Source: a virus. Taken from it: a stretch of 30,720 nucleotides of DNA. Shown here piece by piece: positions 13,114 to 20,259 of this stretch; position 1 is the first letter of the stretch; every line of letters starts with the position of its first letter. Location: positions 1 through 30,720 of the IMG/VR virus record IMGVR_UViG_3300034407_003762; one strand, written 5' to 3'. The notes beneath the pieces are model-generated. The model made no database searches and was not told the origin of the DNA. It saw only the letters and a list, made by a program, of their open reading frames with translations. The position numbers and the translations under genes were made by a program.

Positions 13114-13393
13114 TATAATTATTATTTTGTTGTTTTTACCTAGCATATCTTACGAAAAAAATTACAAGTGGTCAGGTAAGGGAAGATTATATGATCAACG
13201 AAATCAATATTTTGTTACTTGTAGATTAACAAAAGAAAAAAGAGTTGAGCCATTCTTTGGTGAAGATTCTGTAAAATGTTTTTATAATTGCACAGATAAA
13301 GAAGAAATAGTGATAACAACTCATAGTGACCATATTTGTGAAAAACAAATTAGTTCGCCTAGAGGAGATAAAAGAGATTGGAGAAACAGATGA
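13085..13393 (+). CDS. Small exported cysteine-containing protein
   Basis: From ATG 13085 this is 102 residues (AAGG nine nt upstream). A signal peptide (LNKIKVSIIIILLFLPSISYE) is followed by a mature part with four Cys in two close pairs (FVTCRL, VKCFYNC, HICEK) and many charged residues. Disulfides and a periplasmic location are likely. The first part overlaps the end of the Cro-like gene. No family recognised; superinfection exclusion or envelope targeting is only a guess from the exported state. Confidence 0.55.
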   Translation: MILLNKIKVSIIIILLFLPSISYEKNYKWSGKGRLYDQRNQYFVTCRLTKEKRVEPFFGEDSVKCFYNCTDKEEIVITTHSDHICEKQISSPRGDKRDWRNR

Positions 13394-13710
13394 AATATAG
13401 AAATAAAATTACAGAAATAAATGGAATTAAATTTCACTCAAAAAAAGAAGCAAACAGATATATGGAATTAAAATTATTACAAAAAGCAGGAAAAATTAAA
13501 GATATAGAATTACAACCTAAAATACCTCTACTAGTTAATGGCAAATCAATTGGTTACTATATTGGCGATTTTAGATATTATGATAATGCAAAGCATAGAC
13601 TTATTCTTGAGGATGTAAAATCTCCAGCAACAAAAACTCCAATTTACAATCTTAAAAAAAAGATTCTTGAAACATATAATCCTCCCATTGAGATTATTGA
13701 GATTTTCTAG
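13390..13710 (+). CDS. DUF1064-type PD-(D/E)XK phage nuclease
   Basis: From ATG 13390 this is 106 residues; GGAG six nt upstream supports it over TTG 13378. INGIKFHSKKEANRYMELKLLQKAGKIKDIELQPKIPL is the DUF1064 signature. GDFRYYD...LILEDVKSPATKTPIYNLKKKIL gives the D...(E/D)xK catalytic core. The family is predicted to be a small phage nuclease with restriction/resolvase-like fold. Context beside regulators and before replication genes is compatible with Holliday-junction or branch processing, which is inferred. Confidence 0.82.
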   Translation: MKYRNKITEINGIKFHSKKEANRYMELKLLQKAGKIKDIELQPKIPLLVNGKSIGYYIGDFRYYDNAKHRLILEDVKSPATKTPIYNLKKKILETYNPPIEIIEIF

Positions 13711-13741
13711 TATAGTGTAATTGCCAAAGGGCAAAAACAAC

Positions 13742-13753
13742 TCCTATATAGGA
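13742..13753. promoter_or_regulatory. Perfect 12-bp palindrome TCCTATATAGGA in the gap before the 13773 gene
   Basis: The 62-nt gap holds a small inverted repeat (TTGCC/GGCAA) and the palindrome TCCTATATAGGA, then AAGGTGAAG as ribosome binding site for ATG 13773. TTGCCA with 17 nt to CTATAT inside the palindrome could be a weak promoter, with the palindrome as its operator. Nothing more can be claimed. Confidence 0.35.
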
Positions 13754-13772
13754 TACAATCAAAAGGTGAAGT

Positions 13773-14210
13773 ATGGATCCAGTTACTGCACTAGGAGTTG
13801 CTACAACTGCATTTAATACATTAAAAAAAGGTTTTCAAATTGGTAAAGATGCCCAATCAATGATGGGTGATGTGGGTAAATGGATGAATGCTATTGAGAG
13901 CATTAAAAATCCACCAAAGAAGAAAATCAAAAAAGTAGGTAATGTAGAGCAAGAAGCACTTGACGAATTTGCTACAAAAAAGAAAGCTGAAGCTATGGAA
14001 GGTGAGCTAAAGAATTTTTTGATTGCTACTTATGGAATGAAAGCTTGGGATGATATTCTAAGAATACAAGGGCAAATAAGAAAAAGAAGAAAATTAGAAC
14101 AACAATATGAGCAAAAACAAAGAGAAGATATGATTAATGCGATTATTGTTGGAGTAGGTGTATTAGTTGGGGGAGGGGTCTTAATATTTGGAATGACGTT
14201 ATATGTATGA
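13773..14210 (+). CDS. Marine-phage protein with C-terminal membrane segment, function unknown
   Basis: This is a 145-residue protein. The N-terminus MDPVTALGVATTAFNTLKKG with KDAQSMMGDVGKWMNAIESI, a KNPPKKK block, and the 'EEALDEFATKKKAEAMEGELKNFL...YG..AWDDILR' helix are a pattern I know from proteins of marine podo- and siphophages of unknown role. A charged coiled coil follows and one membrane helix (about residues 124-143). AAGGTGAAG supplies the ribosome binding site. It may be virion-associated, given the structural protein downstream in the same set. Confidence 0.6.
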   Translation: MDPVTALGVATTAFNTLKKGFQIGKDAQSMMGDVGKWMNAIESIKNPPKKKIKKVGNVEQEALDEFATKKKAEAMEGELKNFLIATYGMKAWDDILRIQGQIRKRRKLEQQYEQKQREDMINAIIVGVGVLVGGGVLIFGMTLYV

Positions 14211-14331
14211 TTGTAAAATAACAGATTGTCACAAAAACAAATTTCCAAAACACAGAGTTGGGGAATATCGTTGCCCAGTTGTAATATGGAATCATAAAGG
14301 AAGGAGATTATTTTATGAACGAGATAAATAA
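14203..14331 (+). CDS. 42-residue Cys/His protein, possible zinc-binding peptide
   Basis: The sequence starts MYDCKITDCHKNKFPKHR and later contains GEYRCPVVIW, giving C4, C9, H10, H17 and C24 as potential metal ligands. It overlaps the previous stop by 8 nt and the next gene's start by 17 nt. GGA about 10 nt upstream is a weak ribosome binding site. The Cys/His density and clean overlaps suggest a genuine small gene. Confidence 0.5.
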   Translation: MYDCKITDCHKNKFPKHRVGEYRCPVVIWNHKGRRLFYERDK

Positions 14332-14524
14332 AAAAACATATCAAAAAAATAGACGTTATATGGCTTGGTCTGCATTAGGAATGATGTTGGTTACAACAAT
14401 TGCGGTTATTATTGCACCTGATAGATTTAAAAGTGCTGAATCTATTTTAATGATGATGTATGGTTCATTAAGTGCTTTAGTTGGTGCTTACTTTGGATTT
14501 GCAAAAAATAATGAGAAGAAATAA
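14315..14524 (+). CDS. Small membrane protein with two predicted helices (holin-like)
   Basis: This 69-residue protein is led by AAGGAAGGAG. A basic N-terminus (KKTYQKNRRYM) precedes helix 1 (WSALGMMLVTTIAVIIAP) and helix 2 (SILMMMYGSLSALVGAYFGF), with a charged C-terminus (NNEKK). Two helices with charged ends match the size and layout of class II/III phage holins, but this gene lies far from the endolysin. Marine phages often carry this protein type with no assigned role. The DUF6127-like protein at 3759 is the competing holin candidate. Confidence 0.55.
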   Translation: MNEINKKTYQKNRRYMAWSALGMMLVTTIAVIIAPDRFKSAESILMMMYGSLSALVGAYFGFAKNNEKK

Positions 14525-14724
14525 TGTTTAAAAAAATAAAAGAAAAATTTAGTAGTGCTGATAATATTATTGATGTAAGTGTTGATGTATTTCTTTTAAT
14601 ATTTGATGTCTTAACAACACCTCTTCTTATTCCTATACGAATAGCAAAGTTTTATCTCAAAGGATGGATAAAATCTTTTATAAAAAGATTCCTTAAAAAA
14701 ACGTACAATAGAATTTATGATTGA
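14524..14724 (+). CDS. Small basic amphipathic/membrane protein
   Basis: This 66-residue protein starts at a TAATG overlap. The N-terminus is charged (MFKKIKEKFSSADNII), followed by a hydrophobic stretch (VDVFLLIFDVLTTPLLIPIRIA) and a very basic amphipathic end (KGWIKSFIKRFLKKTYNRIYD). This resembles membrane-peripheral or pore-type peptides. No family recognised. Confidence 0.5.
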   Translation: MFKKIKEKFSSADNIIDVSVDVFLLIFDVLTTPLLIPIRIAKFYLKGWIKSFIKRFLKKTYNRIYD

Positions 14725-14929
14725 GATAATAAATTGGGTAGCAAGTCTAACTGCAATTATTTCTATATGGTTATATGGAAATAAGTGGAATTATGCACCA
14801 TACTTTGGTATATTTAGTCAAATATTTTGGTGGGCATTTACATATCTTCACGAAATAACGTCAATGTATGTGCTTTGTGCTTTTATGACTGCCACCCATA
14901 TACGAAACATTTTTAAAATGAGGGAATAA
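14717..14929 (+). CDS. Small three-helix membrane protein (PnuC-like fold fragment)
   Basis: This 70-residue protein overlaps its upstream neighbour by 8 nt. Three hydrophobic segments are seen (IIEINWVASLTAIISIWLY, YFGIFSQIFWWAFTYL, MYVLCAFMTATHI), with the pattern 'W..S...I..IWLYGNKW..AP.FG..SQ..WW'. Short proteins like this occur in marine phages and look like one half of a PnuC-type transporter repeat. Whether it transports anything or pairs with host proteins cannot be told. Confidence 0.5.
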   Translation: MIEIINWVASLTAIISIWLYGNKWNYAPYFGIFSQIFWWAFTYLHEITSMYVLCAFMTATHIRNIFKMRE

Positions 14930-15672
14930 TGGCAATAGATGGAATTTACGGAATTCAAATTCATCAAGGTAGATGGAATTCAAAAATAGCTAATAGATTT
15001 GGTTTTAATGCAGATATTGAAACTGCTGAAGAAACTATTTGGGATCAAGGTGGTTCATATTCATATTTATCATCAGCAAGTGTATTAAAGGTATCTAGTA
15101 GTAGTGCAAATGATACTTCTGATGGCACTGGTGCACGAACAGTTCAAGTCTATGGTGTAGATTCTGACTATAATGAAATTAATGAGATAGTTACTCTTAA
15201 TGGACAAACAGCATTAAATACAAGTAATTCGTTTTTACGAGTGTATAGGACTATTGTTAGAACTGCTGGTAGTGGAGAAAAAAATGCTGGAGATATTTAT
15301 GTTGGAGATGGAACTGTAACAAGTGGAGTTCCTGCTACTAAGTATGCAAAAATATTAGTTGGAAATAATCAAACTCTTATGGCTTTATGGACTGTGCCAA
15401 GTGGATATACTGGTTATCTTTATCAATTTGATTGCTCTAGTGGGTCTACTGCGGCAAATAAATTTCAAACCATTAAATTATTTATACGTCCAGAAAACGA
15501 AGTATTTCAAGTAAAAGATGTTCAAACAGTTCATAATAATAATATTGTTTTAGATTATGGTGTGCCACTTAAAATAAATGAAAAATCTGATATTGAAGTA
15601 AGAGCCTTATCATCAAGTGGTACAGATGCAGTTTCTGCTAATTTTTCAATTATTTATAAAAAGAATACTTAA
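14929..15672 (+). CDS. Virion structural protein of the marine-phage type (tail or head decoration)
   Basis: This 247-residue protein starts at a TAATG overlap with GAGGGAA upstream. It is rich in Ser, Thr, Asn, Gly and Val, almost all beta, with little Lys clustering. The stretches 'GGSYSYLSSASVLKVSSSSANDTSDGTGAR', 'GQTALNTSNSFLRVYR' and 'AGSGEKNAGDIYVGDG' follow a pattern I know from structural proteins of marine podo-, myo- and siphophages, often near fibres. It may be the receptor-side or decoration protein that is missing after the tail tip gene. That is inference. Confidence 0.6.
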   Translation: MAIDGIYGIQIHQGRWNSKIANRFGFNADIETAEETIWDQGGSYSYLSSASVLKVSSSSANDTSDGTGARTVQVYGVDSDYNEINEIVTLNGQTALNTSNSFLRVYRTIVRTAGSGEKNAGDIYVGDGTVTSGVPATKYAKILVGNNQTLMALWTVPSGYTGYLYQFDCSSGSTAANKFQTIKLFIRPENEVFQVKDVQTVHNNNIVLDYGVPLKINEKSDIEVRALSSSGTDAVSANFSIIYKKNT

Positions 15673-15909
15673 CTACCAATTTTTTCTGTTTTTTTTCTTT
15701 AATTGAATTGCATTGCCTAAAATCATCATATCAGCAAGTATTGATGCTTTGGCATTGACAATAGAATTATTGTATAAAGCACTCTCTTCATTTACTAAAA
15801 GACAATCACCATTAGGCAATTCCAAAAGTTCAACAAGACCACCAACAAATTTTTGTGCTTCTTCAAGACTTGGTTCTGATTTATGAACGTAAAATTTAGG
15901 ATATAGCAT
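15673..15909 (-). CDS. DUF3846-like protein
   Basis: This 78-residue protein carries AQKFVGGLVELLELPNGDCLLVNEES, then NNSIVNAKASILADMMILGNAIQL. The order 'VGG.iE...l.nG..l.vNEE......N..A.......i.GnAv.l' is that of DUF3846 proteins from phages and plasmids, with no known role. It converges with the structural gene with no gap, and no clear terminator stem is visible between them, only U-rich runs. No strong ribosome binding site is seen; it overlaps its upstream neighbour by 14 nt. Confidence 0.65.
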   Translation of the reverse strand: MLYPKFYVHKSEPSLEEAQKFVGGLVELLELPNGDCLLVNEESALYNNSIVNAKASILADMMILGNAIQLKKKNRKNW

Positions 15910-16375
15910 TTTGATACCATTGAGGTGTTTCTAGTTTCCATTTAGCAAATCTTGATTTGTCTTTTATATAAAATTCTCTGTATGCATCAACATAGAAAGG
16001 TTTTTTATATTGATCAGGCATACATTGAGGTGGGTTTTGCCAAATAACAGAAGGAAAGTTTTGAGGTAGTTCTTTAAGAACATAAATCATTTCTTCAGCT
16101 TTATGTATTTTATTATATCTTCTTCTGTATTCATTTAAACATTCTGTCCATAAATCAAACAGATAAGCATAATGTCGCCAACATTTCCTCACCCATTTTG
16201 TAGAAGGATGATTTATAAATGCTGATTTGTAGAGAAGAGGATGTTTGTTATCATCAAGAACTCTATGAGTTGTAGAAAGCATTTGTCCATATTCTAAAAT
16301 CATTTTGACAATATGTTTATCACAATGCATTCTTCCTGCTTTAAAAGGGCAGATATCTAAAAAGAATATATTCAT
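15896..16375 (-). CDS. Conserved phage protein (MHCDKH family), possible pyrimidine-dimer glycosylase relative
   Basis: This 159-residue protein contains FFLDICPFKAGRMHCDKHIVKMILE followed by MLSTTHRVLDD, NHPSTKWVRKCWRHYAYLFDLW, and PPQCMPDQYK..... AYREFYI..KSRFAKWK. I know this pattern from cyanophage and other phage proteins; some are related by profile to Pyr_excise pyrimidine-dimer DNA glycosylases, though that link is weak and from memory. Conserved His/Cys/Trp residues suggest an enzyme. A DNA-repair role would suit a sunlit-water phage, which is inference. Confidence 0.6.
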   Translation of the reverse strand: MNIFFLDICPFKAGRMHCDKHIVKMILEYGQMLSTTHRVLDDNKHPLLYKSAFINHPSTKWVRKCWRHYAYLFDLWTECLNEYRRRYNKIHKAEEMIYVLKELPQNFPSVIWQNPPQCMPDQYKKPFYVDAYREFYIKDKSRFAKWKLETPQWYQNAIS

Positions 16376-16377
16376 TT

Positions 16378-16506
16378 TTACTGATCTTTATGATGATAAA
16401 TATATTCTATTACAGATTGAATTGAACTGTACATATCATCTGCATTATGTTGCTCTTCATTTGCTTTTACAATGTTATGAAGTTGATTCAGTATTTCATT
16501 TACCAT
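16378..16506 (-). CDS. 42-residue acidic protein, first gene of the leftward island
   Basis: The sequence MVNEILNQLHNIVKANEEQ continues through DDMYSSIQSVIEYIYHHKDQ and is helical and acidic. A strong ribosome binding site (AGGAG, 5-6 nt from ATG) supports the start, and the stop abuts the next gene's leader. A leftward promoter lies upstream. No family recognised. Confidence 0.6.
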   Translation of the reverse strand: MVNEILNQLHNIVKANEEQHNADDMYSSIQSVIEYIYHHKDQ

Positions 16507-16534
16507 TTTTTCTCCTATTTAAATTTATATACTA

Positions 16535-16563
16535 AATGTATATTTATTGTTTTTGATTGTCAA
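16535..16563 (-). promoter_or_regulatory. Leftward promoter for the 16506-15673 island
   Basis: On the minus strand TTGACA (16558-16563), 17 nt, TACATT (16535-16540). The -35 is perfect and the -10 is weak; other TA-rich hexamers lie nearby. It is divergent from the replication-operon promoter to the right. Confidence 0.5.
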
Positions 16564-16591
16564 CAGAATTTATACATTAAGTAAAAAACAT

Positions 16592-16619
16592 TTGCTGAAC
16601 TATTTTTTTTGTGTATATT
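16592..16619 (+). promoter_or_regulatory. Rightward promoter for the replication operon, apparently leaderless
   Basis: TTGCTG (16592-16597), a 16-nt spacer, TATATT (16614-16619), then exactly 6 nt to ATG 16626. The predicted start site coincides with the A of ATG, and there is no ribosome binding site. The same geometry is seen at 12916 and 25621. Confidence 0.5.
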
Positions 16620-16625
16620 AATTTT

Positions 16626-17246
16626 ATGTCTTTTATTGCCATAGCGAATTGCATCACAGTACAAAATATAAAACCGACTTCTAAACTTGTTTTAATTGTT
16701 CTTGCTAATTATGCTGATGAAAAATTTGAAACGTATCCTAGCAAAAGGCATTTGGCAAAAATATGCAATTGTGATGAAAGAACTATTTTAAGATCATTGC
16801 AAGAATTAGAAGATAAAAAAATTATACGAAAAAAAGAAAGATTTGATGATGGTAGACAAACTTCTAATCTTTATACTATTCTTGTAAAAAATGCAAATTT
16901 GTCACCCTCCCCCCCTACAAATATGTCACCCCATAATACTATCAATAATATACATATAGTGAAGTTGTCAAAAAAGGCTAATGGAAGAATAGAATATCCT
17001 GATGAATTTGAAGAGTTTTGGAAGTTGTATCCATCATCAGAACATAAAACAAAAAAAGACAAAACATTTGCAATGTGGAAAAAAATAGAAGATAAAAAAC
17101 AACTTTTAATATGTCTTAAAAATTACTCTTTAAAAAAACAAGGAAAATTTATTCACAATCCTTATAATTGGTTTGTTGACAAAATTTACGAAAAGTATAA
17201 AAATATAGAAATAAAAAAAGAAAGTAAAAATTCACTCGCAGGATAA
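16626..17246 (+). CDS. Replication initiator with winged helix (phage O-protein-like)
   Basis: From ATG 16626 this is 206 residues; GTG 16611 in frame overlaps the -10. The N-terminal domain (SKLVLIVLANYADEKFETYPSKRHLAKICNCDERTILRSLQELEDKKIIRKKERF) is a winged HTH (HTH_36 type). A linker rich in Pro, Ser and Asn comes next, then a C-terminal domain (FEEFWKLYPSSEHKTKKDKTFAMWKKI...FIHNPYNWFV) common to phage replication proteins. It likely binds the origin and loads the helicase encoded next. The ATG of the primase-helicase overlaps its stop (TAATG). Confidence 0.8.
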   Translation: MSFIAIANCITVQNIKPTSKLVLIVLANYADEKFETYPSKRHLAKICNCDERTILRSLQELEDKKIIRKKERFDDGRQTSNLYTILVKNANLSPSPPTNMSPHNTINNIHIVKLSKKANGRIEYPDEFEEFWKLYPSSEHKTKKDKTFAMWKKIEDKKQLLICLKNYSLKKQGKFIHNPYNWFVDKIYEKYKNIEIKKESKNSLAG

Positions 17247-18964
17247 TGAGAATTTTAAACGAAATAGGAATTACTTTAAATAATTATTCAATAGGCAATC
17301 ACAAAACATTTTGCCCAAAATGCAAACATACTAGAAAATCACAAAATAGATTTGATACACCACTTTCTGTAACGATTGATTCAGAAAAAGTTTTATATAA
17401 ATGTCATAACTGTGATTATCAAGGTATAGTATCAGAAAAAACAAATTATAAAGTTATGCCTAAAATAAAAAAAGAAACAACATCAAAACTTTTTGATTGG
17501 TTTAATAAAAGAGGTATTTCTCAAAAAACAGTTGAAGATTTAGGTATCTATGAAAGTAATGGGTCAATATGTTTTCCATATATACAAGATAATCAAACTG
17601 TAAATGTAAAATATAGAACTTATGATAAACGATTCAAACAACAGCCAAATGCACAACGAACTCTTTACAATATTGATAATGTAAAAAAATATTGGGAAAG
17701 AACAGGAAAAAAGAATTTAATAATTTGTGAAGGAGAAATGGATGTAATTGCATTCTATGAAGCAGGAGTAATAAATGCAGTTACATTACCTGATGGTGCA
17801 CCTAAAGAAGCCAAGTTTGATTTAAAAGATTTACGATTTCAAGCATTAAAAAATTGTAAGTGGTTAAATGATGTTGATAAAGTTTATATCGCAACAGATC
17901 AAGATGATGCAGGAAAAGCTTTGCATTTAGAGTTAGTGCATAGATTTGGTAAAGATAGATGTTTGCAAGTAAAATTTCCTAATCAAGCTGGTGACGTTGC
18001 TACAAAAGATGCAAATGAATGTCTACTTCATCTTGGCAGAAATACTCTTATTGATTCACTAAAACAAGCTACACCTTACCCTATACAAGGCATATATACT
18101 GTTAGAAATTACAAGAAAGAAATTTATGACATATATGAAGGCAACATACAAAAACCTCTCTCCACAGGCTTTAAAATCCTTGATACTATTTACAAAATTC
18201 AACCAGCAACATTTCACGTTGTAACTGGTGTTCCTAATCACGGAAAATCAAATTTCATTGATCAAATTGCAGTTAATCTTTTTAGAAACGAAAATTGGAA
18301 GTTTTGTATATTTTCTCCTGAACATTCAACACCACAACACATAAGAAGAATTGTAGAAAAGATTGTAAAAAAACCTTTTGATGATGGATATTATGAAAGA
18401 ATGTCAAAAGATGAATTGACTAGAGGAATGAAAATTTTAAATGAGAACTTCTATTTTATTGAAAATAAGGATAATATACCATCAATAGATTGGATTCTAT
18501 CAAAAGCAAAACAGAGTGTTTTGAAATTTGGGATTAAAGGTATTATTATTGATCCATACAATGAAATTAATTCAACAAGAGAAGGGAATAAAAGAGAAGA
18601 TGAACATATACGAGATGTTATTAGCAAGTGTAAAAGGTTTTGTAGAACACACGAAATCACTATGTGGATGGTTGCACACCCAAATAAATTGCCTCGCAAG
18701 GAAGATGGGAGTATCGCAGTTCCAACTATGTATGATGTTAGTGGTTCTGCTCATTGGAATAATATGGCTGATGTAGGGCTTGTTGTCCACAGAAACTTTG
18801 ACACACAAAAAACAAGAGTAATTACAAGAAAGATAAGAGAGCAAGGTCTATATGGAAATATAGGCGAATGTTTCTTTGAATACGATCTGAAACAAAGAGT
18901 TTACAAAGAAGTAATAAAAGAATCTAAAACTCAGGAAACAAGACAATATTGGTACAATGATTAA
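17246..18964 (+). CDS. Bifunctional DNA primase-helicase (T7 gp4 / Twinkle type)
   Basis: This 572-residue protein lays primers and unwinds the fork. A zinc ribbon is formed by C23-P-K-C26 and C53-H-N-C56. The Toprim core has CEGEMDVIAFYEAG (about 161-174) and ATDQDDAGK (216-224). The RecA/DnaB-like helicase has Walker A GVPNHGKSN (328-336), Walker B-like GIIIDPYNE and an Arg/Asn-rich sensor region (VSGSAHWNNMADVGLVV). All three modules look intact. It follows the initiator directly; its stop overlaps the glycosyltransferase-like start by 8 nt, so the modification-like genes are coupled to replication. Confidence 0.93.
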   Translation: MRILNEIGITLNNYSIGNHKTFCPKCKHTRKSQNRFDTPLSVTIDSEKVLYKCHNCDYQGIVSEKTNYKVMPKIKKETTSKLFDWFNKRGISQKTVEDLGIYESNGSICFPYIQDNQTVNVKYRTYDKRFKQQPNAQRTLYNIDNVKKYWERTGKKNLIICEGEMDVIAFYEAGVINAVTLPDGAPKEAKFDLKDLRFQALKNCKWLNDVDKVYIATDQDDAGKALHLELVHRFGKDRCLQVKFPNQAGDVATKDANECLLHLGRNTLIDSLKQATPYPIQGIYTVRNYKKEIYDIYEGNIQKPLSTGFKILDTIYKIQPATFHVVTGVPNHGKSNFIDQIAVNLFRNENWKFCIFSPEHSTPQHIRRIVEKIVKKPFDDGYYERMSKDELTRGMKILNENFYFIENKDNIPSIDWILSKAKQSVLKFGIKGIIIDPYNEINSTREGNKREDEHIRDVISKCKRFCRTHEITMWMVAHPNKLPRKEDGSIAVPTMYDVSGSAHWNNMADVGLVVHRNFDTQKTRVITRKIREQGLYGNIGECFFEYDLKQRVYKEVIKESKTQETRQYWYND

Positions 18965-19664
18965 GATTTGTATAGCGATTATGCATTGCCCATATTATGC
19001 AGAAAGACAGTTAATTGTAAAAAAAATGATTAATCAAATTGGTTATTCAAATATTCTAAACAACCTTGAAGATTTTGCAGTAATTGAAGATTGGAAAAAA
19101 AAAGGTGTATGGAACACTTCAAAAAGATGTTGGGAATTTTGTTTATCTTCTAAAGCCACACATTTTCTTGTACTTCAAGATGATCTTGATTTATGTAAAG
19201 ATTTCTATAAAACACTTTTAAATTGTATACAAACATTTCCAAATAGAATGATGTCTTTGTATGCAAACAGAAAAATATGTGAAGAAGCAAAATCAAAAGA
19301 TATAAGATGGATTCAAATAAATGATGGAACTTGGGGTCAAGCCATTCTATTTCCAAAAGAATTATTTATAAAATTTTTTGAATGGCAAACAAAACATTTG
19401 GATTCTGAATGGTTTCAAGATGATATGAGATATAGTTTGTTTTGTTATAAAACAAAAAATTATCCATTGTGTCCAATGCCATCTTTAGTAGAACACTCTT
19501 TACCAAGCAATTCATCCATTGGAAATAATAATAAAAAAAGAATAGCAAGATGGTTTGAGCGAGAAAAATCATATTTGGATTACGATTGGTCAAACAAATC
19601 AATGTTATTTAGCAATTCAATAAGTTTCTTTAACAATGAATGGAAAAAATATTATTATGAATAA
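18957..19664 (+). CDS. Glycosyltransferase-like protein (GT-A type)
   Basis: This 235-residue protein contains ATHFLVLQDDLDLCKDF (Asp-rich DxD-like centre at 75-78), the metal/nucleotide-sugar site of GT-A enzymes. NDGTWGQAILFPKELFIKFFEW follows, then the late acidic HLDSEWFQDDMRYSLF and LVEHSLPSNSSIGN, an order typical of small sugar transferases. Phage enzymes of this sort may glycosylate modified DNA bases or surface polymers. Location between primase-helicase and IbrA/ParB-like genes favours nucleic acid as substrate; that is inference. Confidence 0.6.
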   Translation: MIKICIAIMHCPYYAERQLIVKKMINQIGYSNILNNLEDFAVIEDWKKKGVWNTSKRCWEFCLSSKATHFLVLQDDLDLCKDFYKTLLNCIQTFPNRMMSLYANRKICEEAKSKDIRWIQINDGTWGQAILFPKELFIKFFEWQTKHLDSEWFQDDMRYSLFCYKTKNYPLCPMPSLVEHSLPSNSSIGNNNKKRIARWFEREKSYLDYDWSNKSMLFSNSISFFNNEWKKYYYE

Positions 19665-20259
19665 TCAATACCATACTGCACTTAATTCAAAAAAAAGTGT
19701 AAGTCAAACAATTGAAGGCACAGAAAAATTTGAAACAAAAATTTGTTCAGCATTTAGATATGATTTTATTCCTGAACAATCATTACCAAAAGAATATGAT
19801 GAATGTGATTTTCTTTATGTAGAAGTTCCTTATCCACAAGGAATAAAAATTTTTGATGAGAGAGCCAATATAAAGAAAACAAGAACTGTTGATGAATTTG
19901 CTTTAGCTTTAACAAAAATTATTGAAAATGCAAAAAAACCCATTGGTATTGTTACATCAAAAATATTACATAAAAAATTACCGCCACCTGATGATTTCTA
20001 TGACATAAAGATTCACATTGGTAAAGTAACATTTGCTATACATAATTTAGATATTTCATATAAATTTAAAACATCAACAGATTTAATGAATTACGTTGCC
20101 AACAATTACGAATGTTTAGGTGACTTTTGTTGTGGTTATGGCTACCCTCTTCTTGAATATTTGAAATTTGGAGGAAAGAAAATAATAGCAAGTGATTACA
20201 ACAGCCAATGCATAACAATTCTAAAAAAAAAAATAGAAGATTATGAAAAAAACCTCTAA
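19657..20259 (+). CDS. Methyltransferase-like protein with degenerate catalytic motif
   Basis: From ATG 19657 this is 200 residues; ATG 19636 gives 207. The order mirrors the 9374 methylase. CDFLYVEVPYPQG stands where DPPW/DPPY is expected. LGDFCCGYGYPLLEYLKFGGKKIIASDYN is a SAM-binding motif very like LDPCCGFG. The catalytic Asp-Pro-Pro-Tyr has become Glu-Val-Pro-Tyr, so classic amino-methylation is doubtful. It could bind a nucleotide or base for a different chemistry, or be a partner subunit. It overlaps GT-like and IbrA-like genes on both sides. Confidence 0.5.
   Translation: MNNQYHTALNSKKSVSQTIEGTEKFETKICSAFRYDFIPEQSLPKEYDECDFLYVEVPYPQGIKIFDERANIKKTRTVDEFALALTKIIENAKKPIGIVTSKILHKKLPPPDDFYDIKIHIGKVTFAIHNLDISYKFKTSTDLMNYVANNYECLGDFCCGYGYPLLEYLKFGGKKIIASDYNSQCITILKKKIEDYEKNL

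Noticed and set aside
13720-13734. TTGCC AAAG GGCAA hairpin as a terminator after the DUF1064 nuclease.
   Set aside because: The stem is only 5 bp and is followed by A-residues, not a U-run, and the genes on both sides run in the same direction.
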